Part shown: positions 16,476-24,988 of the stretch, in pieces
Position numbering within the stretch: the stretch's first letter is position 1
How the letters are laid out: each line of letters starts with the position of its first letter
Assembly (NCBI RefSeq): GCF_000372745.1
Contig: NZ_KB889697.1
Span: forward strand, 1 to 64,000
DNA from: Embleya scabrispora DSM 41855
Lineage (GTDB): Bacteria > Actinomycetota > Actinomycetes > Streptomycetales > Streptomycetaceae
Direction of reading: 5' to 3'
Length of the DNA stretch: 64,000 bases
The notes under the pieces: generated by a model
Seen by the model: the letters and a program-made list of their open reading frames with translations, nothing else
Database searches by the model: none
What the model was told of the DNA's origin: nothing
Position numbers and translations under genes: made by a program

Positions 16476-16934
16476 CTAACGAACCACCCGGATGCGGGCG
16501 GTCGCGGTCGCCACGGCGACGAGCGTGCCGTCGGGTCGGACGAGTTCCCCGGCCAGGAAACACACCTCCCTGCCCCGCTGCACGACCCGCCCCCGCCCCA
16601 GCAGCCGGCCAGGACGCGCGGGCCGCAGGAACTGCACATGCAGATCCAGCGTCGGCGCGAACCGGTCCGCCGGCAACGTGGCCACCAGCGCCGGCCCCAG
16701 GGTGTCGTCGAGCATCGCGGCCAGGAACCCGCCCTGAATCACCCCGACGGGATTGACGAACCGCTCGTCGGCCGCGAACGCCACCTCGATGGTGCCCCGC
16801 TCCGGATCGACGTCGATCAGCTCCCACCCGAGCAACAACGCGGCAGGCGGCGGCGCGATCCGCCCCTCCACCACATCCCAGAACGGCCCCTGCCTGCGCT
16901 GCCCGTCGGTGTCCATGTCCGAAGTGAACGCCAC
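16476..16934 (-). CDS. PaaI-family thioesterase (hotdog fold)
   Basis: A 152-residue hotdog-fold protein of the PaaI/acyl-CoA thioesterase group. The core helix motif NPVGVIQGGFLAAMLDDTL matches the substrate-binding helix of this family, and PTLDLHVQFLRPA forms the next strand. It would hydrolyse an acyl-CoA thioester, substrate unknown. The listed start is a GTG; an in-frame ATG at 16916 (DTDGQRRQGPFWD) may be the true start, since neither has a convincing ribosome binding site. Its neighbours, a kinase convergent on one side and a DUF4097 gene on the other, say nothing about substrate. Confidence 0.8.
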   Translation of the reverse strand: MAFTSDMDTDGQRRQGPFWDVVEGRIAPPPAALLLGWELIDVDPERGTIEVAFAADERFVNPVGVIQGGFLAAMLDDTLGPALVATLPADRFAPTLDLHVQFLRPARPGRLLGRGRVVQRGREVCFLAGELVRPDGTLVAVATATARIRVVR

Positions 16935-16985
16935 GCCGCCGACACCCCCGGCCCGGAATCGGTCGTGATCGGCGACAGGTACGCC

Positions 16986-17657
16986 TCAGAGGCTGCGGGC
17001 GGTGATGTCCCCGTAGGCGGTGGTCGCGTGGATGTTCAGGCCGGCGGCGGCGCCCTCGGTGTTCGCGAGCGCGTTGTGGATCCGGCCGTAGGTGGTGCCG
17101 GCGTCCAGGGAGGCGGAGACCCCGCGGGCGGCGCCGACCGAGACCTCGCCGGCCTCGGTGCGCAGCACGACCGTGCCGCGCACGGCCTCGGCGATGTGGA
17201 TGTCGCCCTTTTGCACACTGATTTCCGCGGGGCCGCCCAGACGGTCGACCGAGACGTCGCCGGCGAGAACGGTGAGGCGGGCGCTCGCGACCTCGTCGAT
17301 CTTGACCGAGCCCTGCGCGCCCTCGAAGGTGACGTCGCCGAACCGTCCGACGCCCCGAAACTCGGCGGCGGCCGCCTTCGCTTCGATGCGGGAGCCGGCG
17401 GGCAGTTGCACGGTCACCTCGACGGATCCGAAGCCGCCGAGGATCCGGCTCTGCGCCGGTGGGGCCGCGATCCGCAGGACGCCGTCGCCGTATTCGACCG
17501 TGGTCTGCTCCGCCGCCTTCACGTCGCGGCCCTTCGAGGCGTCCGCGGGCAGGACCTCGACCGTGGTGTCGGCCCGGTCGGCGGCGATGAACAGGACGCG
17601 TCCCGCGGGGACGTCGAGGACGGCCGAAACCGGGGTGGGGGTGTCGAACTTCTGCAT
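16986..17657 (-). CDS. DUF4097 family beta-strand repeat protein
   Basis: A 223-residue protein made of repeated short beta strands, seen as alternating patterns such as GSVKIDEV, ARLTVLAGDVSVDRL and GDIHIAEAVRGTVVLRTEAGEVSVG, typical of the DUF4097 adhesin-like beta-helix. There is no signal peptide or membrane segment, so it is probably cytoplasmic. The function of the family is unknown. The ATG at 17657 has AAAGGAG upstream. In related genomes, as I recall, such genes often sit in operon with a small HicB-like DNA-binding protein; none is seen here. A cluster of GTTGC/GCAAC inverted repeats lies directly upstream and probably controls it. Confidence 0.85.
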   Translation of the reverse strand: MQKFDTPTPVSAVLDVPAGRVLFIAADRADTTVEVLPADASKGRDVKAAEQTTVEYGDGVLRIAAPPAQSRILGGFGSVEVTVQLPAGSRIEAKAAAAEFRGVGRFGDVTFEGAQGSVKIDEVASARLTVLAGDVSVDRLGGPAEISVQKGDIHIAEAVRGTVVLRTEAGEVSVGAARGVSASLDAGTTYGRIHNALANTEGAAAGLNIHATTAYGDITARSL

Positions 17658-17998
17658 CGTGCGCTCCTTTGACGACCTGCCGTTTACAACGACGCAAACG
17701 CTACGTTGCGTTTATGGATCTGGCAACGCACATGTTGCACACACCATACATACACGCAGGTCAATGCCTGGATATCGTTGCTATGGCTCTGGCTTTAATG
17801 CAACGATCTCGCCGAACTCATTCATAGCAATGGACCGGAGGTTCGGGCGCGTTGAAGGCACCACGGACCACGCGGGAGACCGCGATCCCGGGCGGCGGAC
17901 GCACCCGACGGAAACGTCGGCGGATCACGGGTCACAGCCGGAGGCGCCCGCTCGCCGGGCCGCGCCGGCGGGCGGGCACACCCTCGGCGGAGCGCGCG
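17658..17998. other. 341-base gap upstream of the DUF4097 gene
   Basis: The first 150 bases are markedly AT-richer than the surroundings and contain three inverted repeats of GTTGC/GCAAC half-sites (see separate entry). The remainder up to the alpha/beta hydrolase stop at 17999 shows no gene with coding character and no obvious hairpin. Confidence 0.55.
17687..17807. promoter_or_regulatory. Cluster of three GCAAC/GTTGC inverted repeats
   Basis: Three symmetrical elements share one half-site: ACGCAA-N8-TTGCGT at 17692-17711, nested with CAACG (17687-17691) and CGTTG (17704-17708); GCAAC-N6-GTTGC at 17723-17738; and ATCGTTGC (17774-17781) with GCAACGAT (17800-17807). They lie 30 to 150 bases upstream of the DUF4097 start, in locally AT-rich DNA. 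This looks like a multi-site operator for an oligomeric regulator that is not encoded next to it. Confidence 0.6.
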
Positions 17999-18895
17999 TC
18001 ACTCCTGTGCGAAGGCCGCCAAGTGCTCCAGCAGCAGGGCGGTCAAGGCTTCCGCGCCGTTCTCCGGAACCCAGTGGTCGACGCCGGCGAGTACCTCGAA
18101 GCGGTACGGGCCGGTGACCGAGGCACCGGTTGCCTCGGCGGCGGCGCGACCGAAGGCCGCGTCCCGGTCGCTCCAGACGTACAGGGTCGGGACGTCGATG
18201 TCGCCGATGTCGCGCAACACCTTCGGGTCGATCGCCCGGTACCAGTTCAACGCCCCGGTGAGCGCGCCCGGTTCGCGCAGAACTCCGAGGTAGCGTTCGG
18301 TGACCTCGGCCGGCAGCGTGGCGAACGCCGAGCGCAGGTAGGCCGCGTCGTCCGCCAAGAGCTGCTCCTCGGCCACCCCGCGGGTGCGGAACAGCCGGAT
18401 GTACGAGGACTGTTCGCGCTGGCCGGTGGCGTCGTCACGAACCGCCGAGGTGAGCGCGACCGGGTGCGGCGTGGACACCACGGTCAGTGTGCGCAACCGC
18501 TCCGGGCGCAGGCCCGCGAGCTGCCATGCGAGCGCGCCACCCCAGTCGTGTCCGACCAGGTCCACTCGGGTCAGGCCGAGGGCATCCAGTACGGCGATCA
18601 CATCGCCCACCAACTCGTCACGCCCGTACGCCGATTCCTGGGGCGGCCGGGCACCCGGCGAGTAGCCGCGCTGGTCGAACGCGATCGCCCGGTAGCCGGC
18701 CCGGGCCAGGCCCAGGAGTTGCGCCGTCCAGGACGCGGACATCTGCGGAAACCCGTGCAGGAACAACACCGGGCGGCCGGCCGTCGGACCGGCCACTCGG
18801 GCGTTGAAGACCCATCCGCCGGCCGCGATCTCGAGGGCCTCCACGAACGGTTGCGCGGAGTCCGCGCCCACTGACCTACCCGCCGAGGTGTTCAT
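17999..18895 (-). CDS. Alpha/beta hydrolase, epoxide hydrolase-like
   Basis: A 298-residue alpha/beta hydrolase. The oxyanion motif HGFPQMSASW follows the first strands, FDQRGYSPG is the next conserved turn, and the nucleophile elbow reads VGHDWGGAL with aspartate as nucleophile, as in epoxide hydrolases and haloalkane dehalogenases. The base histidine is in GVDHWVPE. The cap region has paired tyrosines consistent with epoxide opening. The start is the ATG at 18895, with GGAGGT just upstream. The substrate is unknown and it stands alone between the DUF4097 gene and the divergent glycosyltransferase block. Confidence 0.88.
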   Translation of the reverse strand: MNTSAGRSVGADSAQPFVEALEIAAGGWVFNARVAGPTAGRPVLFLHGFPQMSASWTAQLLGLARAGYRAIAFDQRGYSPGARPPQESAYGRDELVGDVIAVLDALGLTRVDLVGHDWGGALAWQLAGLRPERLRTLTVVSTPHPVALTSAVRDDATGQREQSSYIRLFRTRGVAEEQLLADDAAYLRSAFATLPAEVTERYLGVLREPGALTGALNWYRAIDPKVLRDIGDIDVPTLYVWSDRDAAFGRAAAEATGASVTGPYRFEVLAGVDHWVPENGAEALTALLLEHLAAFAQE

Positions 18896-19109
18896 CCGAC
18901 CTCCGGATCGCTGTGTCCCGCTGTGCCGGTCTTGCGATCGGCGGCACAGGCGTCTCGAAACGCGAGATTCGCATCCCACGACCGTCTCGCGCCAGCCCCC
19001 ACTCGGCCACATGCCGGCGGCACCCCGGTTTCCGGCCGCCACGACGATTCTCATCCCACCTTAAGAAACACCTCAGACGGCTCCCAGGCCCTCTCGACAA
19101 CGTCACGGC

Positions 19110-20537
19110 ATGAGCCTGACGACACCGATTCGCACGCGGATCGTGGACGTGGTGGTGCCCGTGTACAACGAGGCGCACGTCCTGGCCGCGAGCGTGCGCC
19201 GCCTGCACGCCTATCTGCTCGGCGGATTCCCGTACGCCTTCCGCATCGTCATCGCGGACAACGCCAGCACCGACGCGACTTGGCAGGTGGCCCGCGAGCT
19301 TGCGCGCGAACTGCCGCACGTACGCGCGGTGCACCTGGACCGCAAGGGTCGCGGCCGGGCGCTGCGCAAGGTGTGGACCGAGTCCGACGCGGACGTGGTC
19401 GCATACATGGACGTCGACCTGTCCACCGACCTGGACGCCTTCCTGCCACTGGTCGCGCCGCTGGTCAGCGGCCACAGCGATCTCGCCATCGGCACCCGGC
19501 TGGCCCGTTCGTCGGCGGTGGTCCGCGGGCCGCGCCGCGAGGTTGTGTCGCGGTCCTACAACCTGCTGCTGCGTGGGTTCTTCGCGGCGCACTTCTCGGA
19601 CGCGCAATGCGGCTTCAAAGCCGCCCGCACGGTGGTCGCCCAGGCGCTGCTGCCGCACGTCCACGACGAGGAGTGGTTCTTCGACACCGAACTGCTGTTG
19701 CTCGCCGAGCGCAACGGGCTGCGCATCCACGAGGTCCCGGTGGACTGGGTCGACGATCCGGACAGCCGGGTCGACGTGCTGCACACCGCGTTGGATGATC
19801 TGCGCGGGATGGCGCGGGTGGCCCGACGGATCGCGGCGGGCACGTTCCGGGTCTCGGTCCCGCCTCGGGTGCGCGAGGCGCGGTTGCCGCCGGCGATGCG
19901 GGCGCAACTCCCGCGCTTCGCGTTGATCGGGCTGGTGAGCACGCTGGCCCACCTGCTGCTGTACGTCCTGCTGCGCGGCGACATGGGCGCGTTGGCGGCG
20001 AACGCGCTGGCCCTGACGATGACCACGATCGCGAACACCGCGGCCAACCGACGGTTCACCTTCGGGGTACGCGGGCGCGCCGGGGTGTGGCGCCATCAGG
20101 CCCAGGGCGGCCTGGCCTTCGTCGTCGGCCTCGCGTTGAGCAGCGCGACGCTGGCCGGCCTGCACGCCGTCGTCGCGCATCCCTCGCGCGCGGTCGAACT
20201 GGGCGCGCTGGTCGGCGCGGGGACGGTGGCCACGATCGTGCGGTTCCTGCTGCTGCGGGTGTGGGTCTTTCGCGCGGCGGGAGCCGCGCACTCGGGGTAT
20301 TCGACCAGTCGGCGTGATCCGGCCGCTCGGAACAATTCGGCGAAACCCGCGGATCCGGGTGGTCGGCCGGATTCCGCGATCGCGACAGGCCCGGGTGATC
20401 GGATCGCTTCGGTGACTTCGATCACGTCCGACGCAGCGAGGAGATCGGCCGCTTCGGCGATGCCGGTCGCCTCCATCGACGTGCCCCATTCAACCGACTC
20501 GGCCGGTTCTTCCGGTCCGGCAGGTGAGGACGTATGA
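19110..20537 (+). CDS. Family 2 glycosyltransferase fused to a GtrA-like membrane domain
   Basis: A 475-residue fusion. Residues 1 to about 240 are a GT-A glycosyltransferase: VVVPVYNEAH, ADNASTD, the metal-binding DVDLSTDLD, and the acceptor-side FFDTELLLLAERNG. Residues about 265-385 form a GtrA domain with four membrane helices, the asparagine-rich helix TTIANTAANRRFTFG being characteristic. It probably makes a polyprenyl-phosphate-linked sugar and helps flip it for use outside the cell. The last 95 residues are a Ser/Ala/Pro-rich tail with no family match. Its stop overlaps the next start (ATGA), so it acts with the family 39 enzyme that follows. Confidence 0.9.
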   Translation: MSLTTPIRTRIVDVVVPVYNEAHVLAASVRRLHAYLLGGFPYAFRIVIADNASTDATWQVARELARELPHVRAVHLDRKGRGRALRKVWTESDADVVAYMDVDLSTDLDAFLPLVAPLVSGHSDLAIGTRLARSSAVVRGPRREVVSRSYNLLLRGFFAAHFSDAQCGFKAARTVVAQALLPHVHDEEWFFDTELLLLAERNGLRIHEVPVDWVDDPDSRVDVLHTALDDLRGMARVARRIAAGTFRVSVPPRVREARLPPAMRAQLPRFALIGLVSTLAHLLLYVLLRGDMGALAANALALTMTTIANTAANRRFTFGVRGRAGVWRHQAQGGLAFVVGLALSSATLAGLHAVVAHPSRAVELGALVGAGTVATIVRFLLLRVWVFRAAGAAHSGYSTSRRDPAARNNSAKPADPGGRPDSAIATGPGDRIASVTSITSDAARRSAASAMPVASIDVPHSTDSAGSSGPAGEDV

Positions 20538-22729
20538 CCGCCGTAGTGGCTCCACTGCCCATGCCGATTCCCGAGAGCGGCGCCGGGATCGAAAAACCCT
20601 GGTTCGCCCGCCTGGTTCGCGGCCGTGAGGCGGACGCGCCCTGGGTGCGGCCCGCGTTGCTCGTGCTGCTGGTCGGGACCGCCCTGTTGTACATCTGGGG
20701 CCTGGGCGCCTCGGGGTGGGCCAACTCGTTCTACTCGGCCGCCGTTCAGGCCGGGACGGAGAGTTGGAAGGCGTTCTTCTTCGGGTCCTCGGACGCGGGC
20801 AACTCGATCACTGTCGACAAGACCCCGGCGTCGTTGTGGGTGATGGGCCTGTCGGCCCGCGTTTTCGGCGTCAACGCGTGGAGCATCCTGGTCCCGCAGG
20901 CCCTGGAGGGCGTCGCCACGGTCGGTGTGCTCTACCTGGCCGTGCGGCGCCGATTCCCGGCCTGGGCCGCGCTGTCGGCCGGCGCGATACTGGCCCTGAC
21001 CCCGGTCGCGGCGCTGATGTTCCGGTTCAACAATCCGGACGCGCTGCTGGTACTGCTGCTCACCGTCGCCGCGTACGCGGTACTGCGGGCCCAGGAGAGC
21101 GCGAGCACCCGGTGGTTGGTGCTGGCCGGTGCGTGCGTGGGCTTCGGGTTCCTGGCCAAGATGCTCCAGGCGTTCCTGATCGTGCCCGCCTTCGCGCTGG
21201 TGTACCTGGTGTGCGCGCCGGTCGGCTTCTGGCGGCGGGTGCGGCAACTGCTCTGGTCCGGGCTGGCCTTGCTGATCGCCGGCGGCTGGTGGATCGCGAT
21301 CGTCGAATTGTGGCCGGAATCCTCCCGCCCCTACATCGGCGGCTCGCAGCACAACTCGATCCTCGAACTGACGCTGGGTTACAACGGACTCGGCCGGCTG
21401 AACGGCAACGAGACCGGCAGCGTGGGCGGCGGGGGCGGCGGCCCGCGCGGTGGTGGCGGCAACTGGGGCGCCACCGGGTGGGATCGGCTCTTCAACGCCG
21501 AGATGGGCGGCCAGATCTCCTGGTTGTTGCCCGCCGCGCTGATCCTGCTCGCGGTGGGCCTGTGGCTGACCCGACGCGCGCCGCGGACCGATCCCGCCCG
21601 GGCGGCGATCGTGCTGTGGGGCGGCTGGCTGCTCACCACGGGGCTGGTCTTCAGTTACATGGCGGGCATCTTCCACGCTTACTACAACGTCGCGTTGGCG
21701 CCGGCGATCGCCGCGGTGGTGGCAATGGGTGCCGCGCTGCTGTGGGAACGGCGCCGGGTACCACGTGCGGCGGCGGTCGCGGCACTGACGATCGCGGCCG
21801 GCGCGTGGTGGTCGTACCACCTGCTCGACCGGACGCCGGACTGGCATCCGTGGCTGCGCCACGTCGTACTCGTCGGCGGAATCGTGGGCGCCCTGGCCGT
21901 GTTCGGCGCCGCCTTCGTCGCGCTGCGCGGGCTCGCGCCGGTGGCTGCCGCGGTCTCGGCGGCCGCGCTGCTGGCCGGGCCGGCCGCGTACACGTGGGAC
22001 ACCGTCGCCACCGCGAAGGGCGGCTCGATCCCGAGCGCGGGGCCGGCGGGCATGGGCTTCGGGCGTGGCGGGCCGGGCGGACCCGGGGGCTTCGCGGGCG
22101 GGCCGCGCGGGTTCCAGGGAGTTCCGCCGGGACAGATTCCGGGCGGCCGACCGGGCCAGGGGACGCAGGGGTTCCCCGGGACTCCGGGGCAGAACGGGCA
22201 GGCTCCCGACGGCACCGGCAACCCACCCGGGCGGCGGACCGCCCCGGGCAACGGCGCGGTGCCGCCGGGGACGACGCCACGCCAGGGTGGCGGCGGGGCG
22301 GGCGGAATGGGCGGACTGCTCAACGGCAGTACGCCCGGCAAGGAGGTGGTCGCCGCGCTGAAGCAGGACAGCGACTCCTATACCTGGGTGGCCGCCTCGG
22401 TCGGCTCCAACAGCGCTTCGGGCTACCAACTCGCCACCGGAAAACCGGTCATGCCGATCGGCGGCTTCAACGGCAGCGACCCCTCGCCGACCCTGGCCGA
22501 GTTCCAAAAGTTGGTCAGGGATGGTCGCATCCACTACTTCATCGGCGGCGGGACCGGCGGCGGCATGGGCGGCGGCGGAATGCGCAGCATGGGCGGCAGC
22601 AACGCGTCGCAGGCCATCGCGACCTGGGTCGAGCGGACGTTCACCACGAGCACGGTGGGCGGGGTGACCCTGTACGACCTGACCAAACCGACGGGGAATG
22701 TTTCCGACGAATCGTCACCAACCGTCTGA
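20534..22729 (+). CDS. Family 39 polytopic glycosyltransferase (ArnT/PMT-like) with a glycine-rich extracellular region
   Basis: A 731-residue membrane enzyme of the PMT/ArnT superfamily that transfers sugars from a polyprenyl-phosphate donor on the outer face. The first extracellular loop has YSAAVQAG, and TVDKTPASLWVMG fits the family's donor-site region; about ten membrane helices span residues 30-480. A Gly-rich segment interrupts the middle (around 300) and residues about 490-610 are a Gly/Pro-rich linker before a compact C-terminal extracellular domain (about 610-710) that includes another glycine-rich loop. It resembles YkcA/YkcB-type enzymes. Overlap with the upstream GT2-GtrA gene suggests they form one donor-synthesis and transfer pair. 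Confidence 0.88.
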   Translation: MTAVVAPLPMPIPESGAGIEKPWFARLVRGREADAPWVRPALLVLLVGTALLYIWGLGASGWANSFYSAAVQAGTESWKAFFFGSSDAGNSITVDKTPASLWVMGLSARVFGVNAWSILVPQALEGVATVGVLYLAVRRRFPAWAALSAGAILALTPVAALMFRFNNPDALLVLLLTVAAYAVLRAQESASTRWLVLAGACVGFGFLAKMLQAFLIVPAFALVYLVCAPVGFWRRVRQLLWSGLALLIAGGWWIAIVELWPESSRPYIGGSQHNSILELTLGYNGLGRLNGNETGSVGGGGGGPRGGGGNWGATGWDRLFNAEMGGQISWLLPAALILLAVGLWLTRRAPRTDPARAAIVLWGGWLLTTGLVFSYMAGIFHAYYNVALAPAIAAVVAMGAALLWERRRVPRAAAVAALTIAAGAWWSYHLLDRTPDWHPWLRHVVLVGGIVGALAVFGAAFVALRGLAPVAAAVSAAALLAGPAAYTWDTVATAKGGSIPSAGPAGMGFGRGGPGGPGGFAGGPRGFQGVPPGQIPGGRPGQGTQGFPGTPGQNGQAPDGTGNPPGRRTAPGNGAVPPGTTPRQGGGGAGGMGGLLNGSTPGKEVVAALKQDSDSYTWVAASVGSNSASGYQLATGKPVMPIGGFNGSDPSPTLAEFQKLVRDGRIHYFIGGGTGGGMGGGGMRSMGGSNASQAIATWVERTFTTSTVGGVTLYDLTKPTGNVSDESSPTV

Positions 22730-22782
22730 CGGGCTGTCAATCCACCTACGGCGTGCGGCAAACGGCGGGCCGATTTGATCCG

Positions 22783-22788
22783 TAGGAT
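22783..22788 (+). promoter_or_regulatory. -10 box of the VWA gene, probably leaderless
   Basis: TAGGAT ends eight bases before the GTG at 22797 and no purine-rich ribosome binding site lies between them. This suggests a separate promoter for the VWA pair rather than pure read-through from the glycosyltransferase genes. Confidence 0.5.
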
Positions 22789-22796
22789 CCTCCCCC

Positions 22797-24071
22797 GTGA
22801 CGATCAAGATGCGAAAGGTCGGGGCCGGCTTGATCGGCCTGCTGACGACCTTGGCTGTCGTGGGCGGTTCCGCACCGTCCGCGATGGCCGACGAGACGAA
22901 TCCGACCGGGCCACCGCCGAAAGTCGAGCTGGTCCTCGACGTGAGCGGTTCGATGAAGGCCAACGACGCCGGCGGAATGACCCGCATGGACGCCGCGAAG
23001 AAGGCCTTCAACGAGGTCGTGGACAGCGTTCCGGAACCGGCCGACTTCGGCGTCCGGGTGCTGGGTGCCACCTACCCGGGCAACGACAAGGCCAAGGGTT
23101 GCGTGGACACCCAGCAACTGGCCCCGGTCGGCAGGCCCAACAAGGTCGTGATCAAGAACGAGATCGCCAAGTTGGCGCCGACCGGCTGGACTCCGATCGC
23201 ACTGTCGTTGCGCGAGGCCGCCAAGGACCTCGGCACGGGAGCCGGGAGCCGCCGGATCGTGCTGATCACCGACGGCGAGGAGACCTGTGCGCCGCCCGAC
23301 CCGTGCGACGTGGCACGCGAGTTGGCCGCGTCCGGGCTCAACCTGATCGTGGACACGCTGGGCCTGGTCCCGGACGAGAACACCCGTCGTCAGCTCTCCT
23401 GCATCGCCGAGGCCACCGGCGGCACGTACACCTCGGTGCTGAACGCGGACGAGCTGTCGCAGAAGGTCCAGCAGATCGTCAAGCGCGCGGTGCGCGAGGC
23501 GGACGAGACACCCGCGGCCGTCAAGGGCAGCCCGAACGGCTGCCAGGACGCCCCGTTGCTCGCGCCCGGCGTGTACAGCGACCGCGAGGAGTTCGGCCAG
23601 CACCTCTGGTACAAGGTCCCGCTCAAGCCGAACCAGGAGCTGCGGGCCACCGCGACGGTCGGCTCGGACCGCAAGGTGGCGCGCGATTACGACGTGACGG
23701 TCACCGCGTTCAGCGAGGACGGCCGCGAACTGGTCGGCAACGCGGGCGCCGGCAACGGCCGTACCGACGTGCAGTCCGCCGGTCTGCGCTACCCGTACAA
23801 GACCGACAGCGACCACGCGAAGACCAGGACGATCTGTCTGGTCGTCACCAACGCGTTCGCCGCGCAGCCGAACGTGGCCACCAAGCCGGGTCTGCCGCTG
23901 GAGTTGACGGTGGACCTGGTCAAGGCCACCGACAGCAAGGCCGCGAACGTGCACGGGCTGGGTCGGGGTTGGGTGTTCCTGGGGGTACTCGCCGGATTCG
24001 GCCTGATTGCCGGTCTGTTGGCCGGCTGGCTGCGCCGCGCGTTCAAGGCTCTCGGAAAGGCGATGTCATGA
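22797..24071 (+). CDS. Secreted, membrane-anchored von Willebrand factor A domain protein
   Basis: A 424-residue protein with a signal peptide (cleavage after SAMA, about residue 31), a VWA domain (about 42-225) with a complete MIDAS: DVSGSM, a threonine in GWTPIA, and ITDGEE. An extracellular domain of about 170 residues with paired cysteines follows, then one transmembrane helix near 390-412 and a basic tail (WLRRAFKALGK). It should sit on the outer face and bind a ligand through a metal ion. The GTG start at 22797 appears leaderless. Its stop overlaps the next gene (ATGA), whose product has the same signal peptide / domain / C-terminal anchor plan, so the two likely work as a pair. Confidence 0.87.
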   Translation: MTIKMRKVGAGLIGLLTTLAVVGGSAPSAMADETNPTGPPPKVELVLDVSGSMKANDAGGMTRMDAAKKAFNEVVDSVPEPADFGVRVLGATYPGNDKAKGCVDTQQLAPVGRPNKVVIKNEIAKLAPTGWTPIALSLREAAKDLGTGAGSRRIVLITDGEETCAPPDPCDVARELAASGLNLIVDTLGLVPDENTRRQLSCIAEATGGTYTSVLNADELSQKVQQIVKRAVREADETPAAVKGSPNGCQDAPLLAPGVYSDREEFGQHLWYKVPLKPNQELRATATVGSDRKVARDYDVTVTAFSEDGRELVGNAGAGNGRTDVQSAGLRYPYKTDSDHAKTRTICLVVTNAFAAQPNVATKPGLPLELTVDLVKATDSKAANVHGLGRGWVFLGVLAGFGLIAGLLAGWLRRAFKALGKAMS

Positions 24072-24868
24072 CGAACGCGATCGGTGGAATCAAGCGGGCG
24101 TTGGCGGCGGTCGCCGCGGCGTTCGTGGGCGTGACGCTGTTCGCGGCGCCGGCGATGGCCGAGCAGGACGCGGCGCCGGGCACCTCGTTCCTGGGCGCGG
24201 GCACGCTCGAGTTGGGCAAGGAGGCGCGCTGGTCGGCGTCCCAGGGCGAGTATCTGTACTGGCAGTTCCCGGCCAAGGCGGGCAAGGAGATCCACGCCAA
24301 GGTGGATCTGGAGCTGGCCTCCGGCAACGCGCGCACCGGCCCGGTGACCTACCGGATCGAGATCTACGACGGCCTGCGCCGGCGTCAGCCGTGCGTCGAG
24401 GGCAAGCAGGTCGCCACGGCGCAGAAGAGCGACACCAGGATCGGCCTGACCTGCACGCCGCGCACCGTTCGCGACTGGGCCGAGCCGTGGTCCACCGACC
24501 CGCTGCCCGGGATGTACTTCGTCCGGATCGCCGCGATAAACGTGCCCGACCTGGACGCGGGCGCCGCGACCAAGGTCACCGTACGGGTGGACACCAAGGA
24601 CGGCGACGACCAGGTGCCGACCTCGGACCGCAAACTGGCCGACCCGCTGGTGCCGATCACCAAGGCCGGCTCGGTGCTCAAGAGCGGGCAGACCGCGGAC
24701 ACCCGGTCGGTGGCCTGGGACCAGGAAGAGGACCACTGGTACCAGTGGGACTGGATGGACGGGCCGAACGCACGGTGGTTCTGGACCGCGATGGCGACCT
24801 TCGTCGCGGTGGTGTTCGGCATCCTGGGCTACCAGATCACCCGTAAGAAGCGGCACTGGTTCAGCTGA
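24068..24868 (+). CDS. Membrane-anchored secreted protein, partner of the VWA protein
   Basis: A 266-residue protein with a signal peptide ending APAMA near residue 31, an extracellular beta-rich domain, one transmembrane helix near 235-255 and a short basic tail (ITRKKRHW). The opening GTSFLGAGTLELGKEARWS and QGEYLYWQFPAKAGKE resemble the prepeptidase C-terminal/jelly-roll type of domain, and the second half of the VWA protein has a similar HLWYKVPLKPNQEL segment. Two cysteines (around 105 and 125) may form a disulfide. It overlaps the VWA gene by four bases. I know no assigned function; a cell-surface complex of the two is my inference. A very strong terminator follows. Confidence 0.8.
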   Translation: MTNAIGGIKRALAAVAAAFVGVTLFAAPAMAEQDAAPGTSFLGAGTLELGKEARWSASQGEYLYWQFPAKAGKEIHAKVDLELASGNARTGPVTYRIEIYDGLRRRQPCVEGKQVATAQKSDTRIGLTCTPRTVRDWAEPWSTDPLPGMYFVRIAAINVPDLDAGAATKVTVRVDTKDGDDQVPTSDRKLADPLVPITKAGSVLKSGQTADTRSVAWDQEEDHWYQWDWMDGPNARWFWTAMATFVAVVFGILGYQITRKKRHWFS

Positions 24869-24897
24869 CGCCGATCGGCCGACGCTCGTCGTCGGCG

Positions 24898-24940
24898 TGG
24901 CGAACCGCCCCGGCGCACTCCGCGCCGGGGCGGTTCGCCA
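24898..24940. terminator. 19-bp perfect hairpin terminator
   Basis: Bases 24898-24916 (starting TGGCGAACCGCC) are the exact reverse complement of 24922-24940, with a 5-base loop. It closes the glycosyltransferase/VWA block 30 bases after the last stop. No T-tract follows, as usual for this group. Confidence 0.85.
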
Positions 24941-24988
24941 TGATCCTCGTGTCGCCTTGACCCGATCCGAGGAAGCACGGAGCCTGCC

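Noticed and set aside
17714-17830. Short frame starting MDLATHM upstream of the DUF4097 gene
   Set aside because: It begins like HicB-type antitoxins but the rest has no similarity, lies on the opposite strand to DUF4097, and coincides with the inverted repeats.
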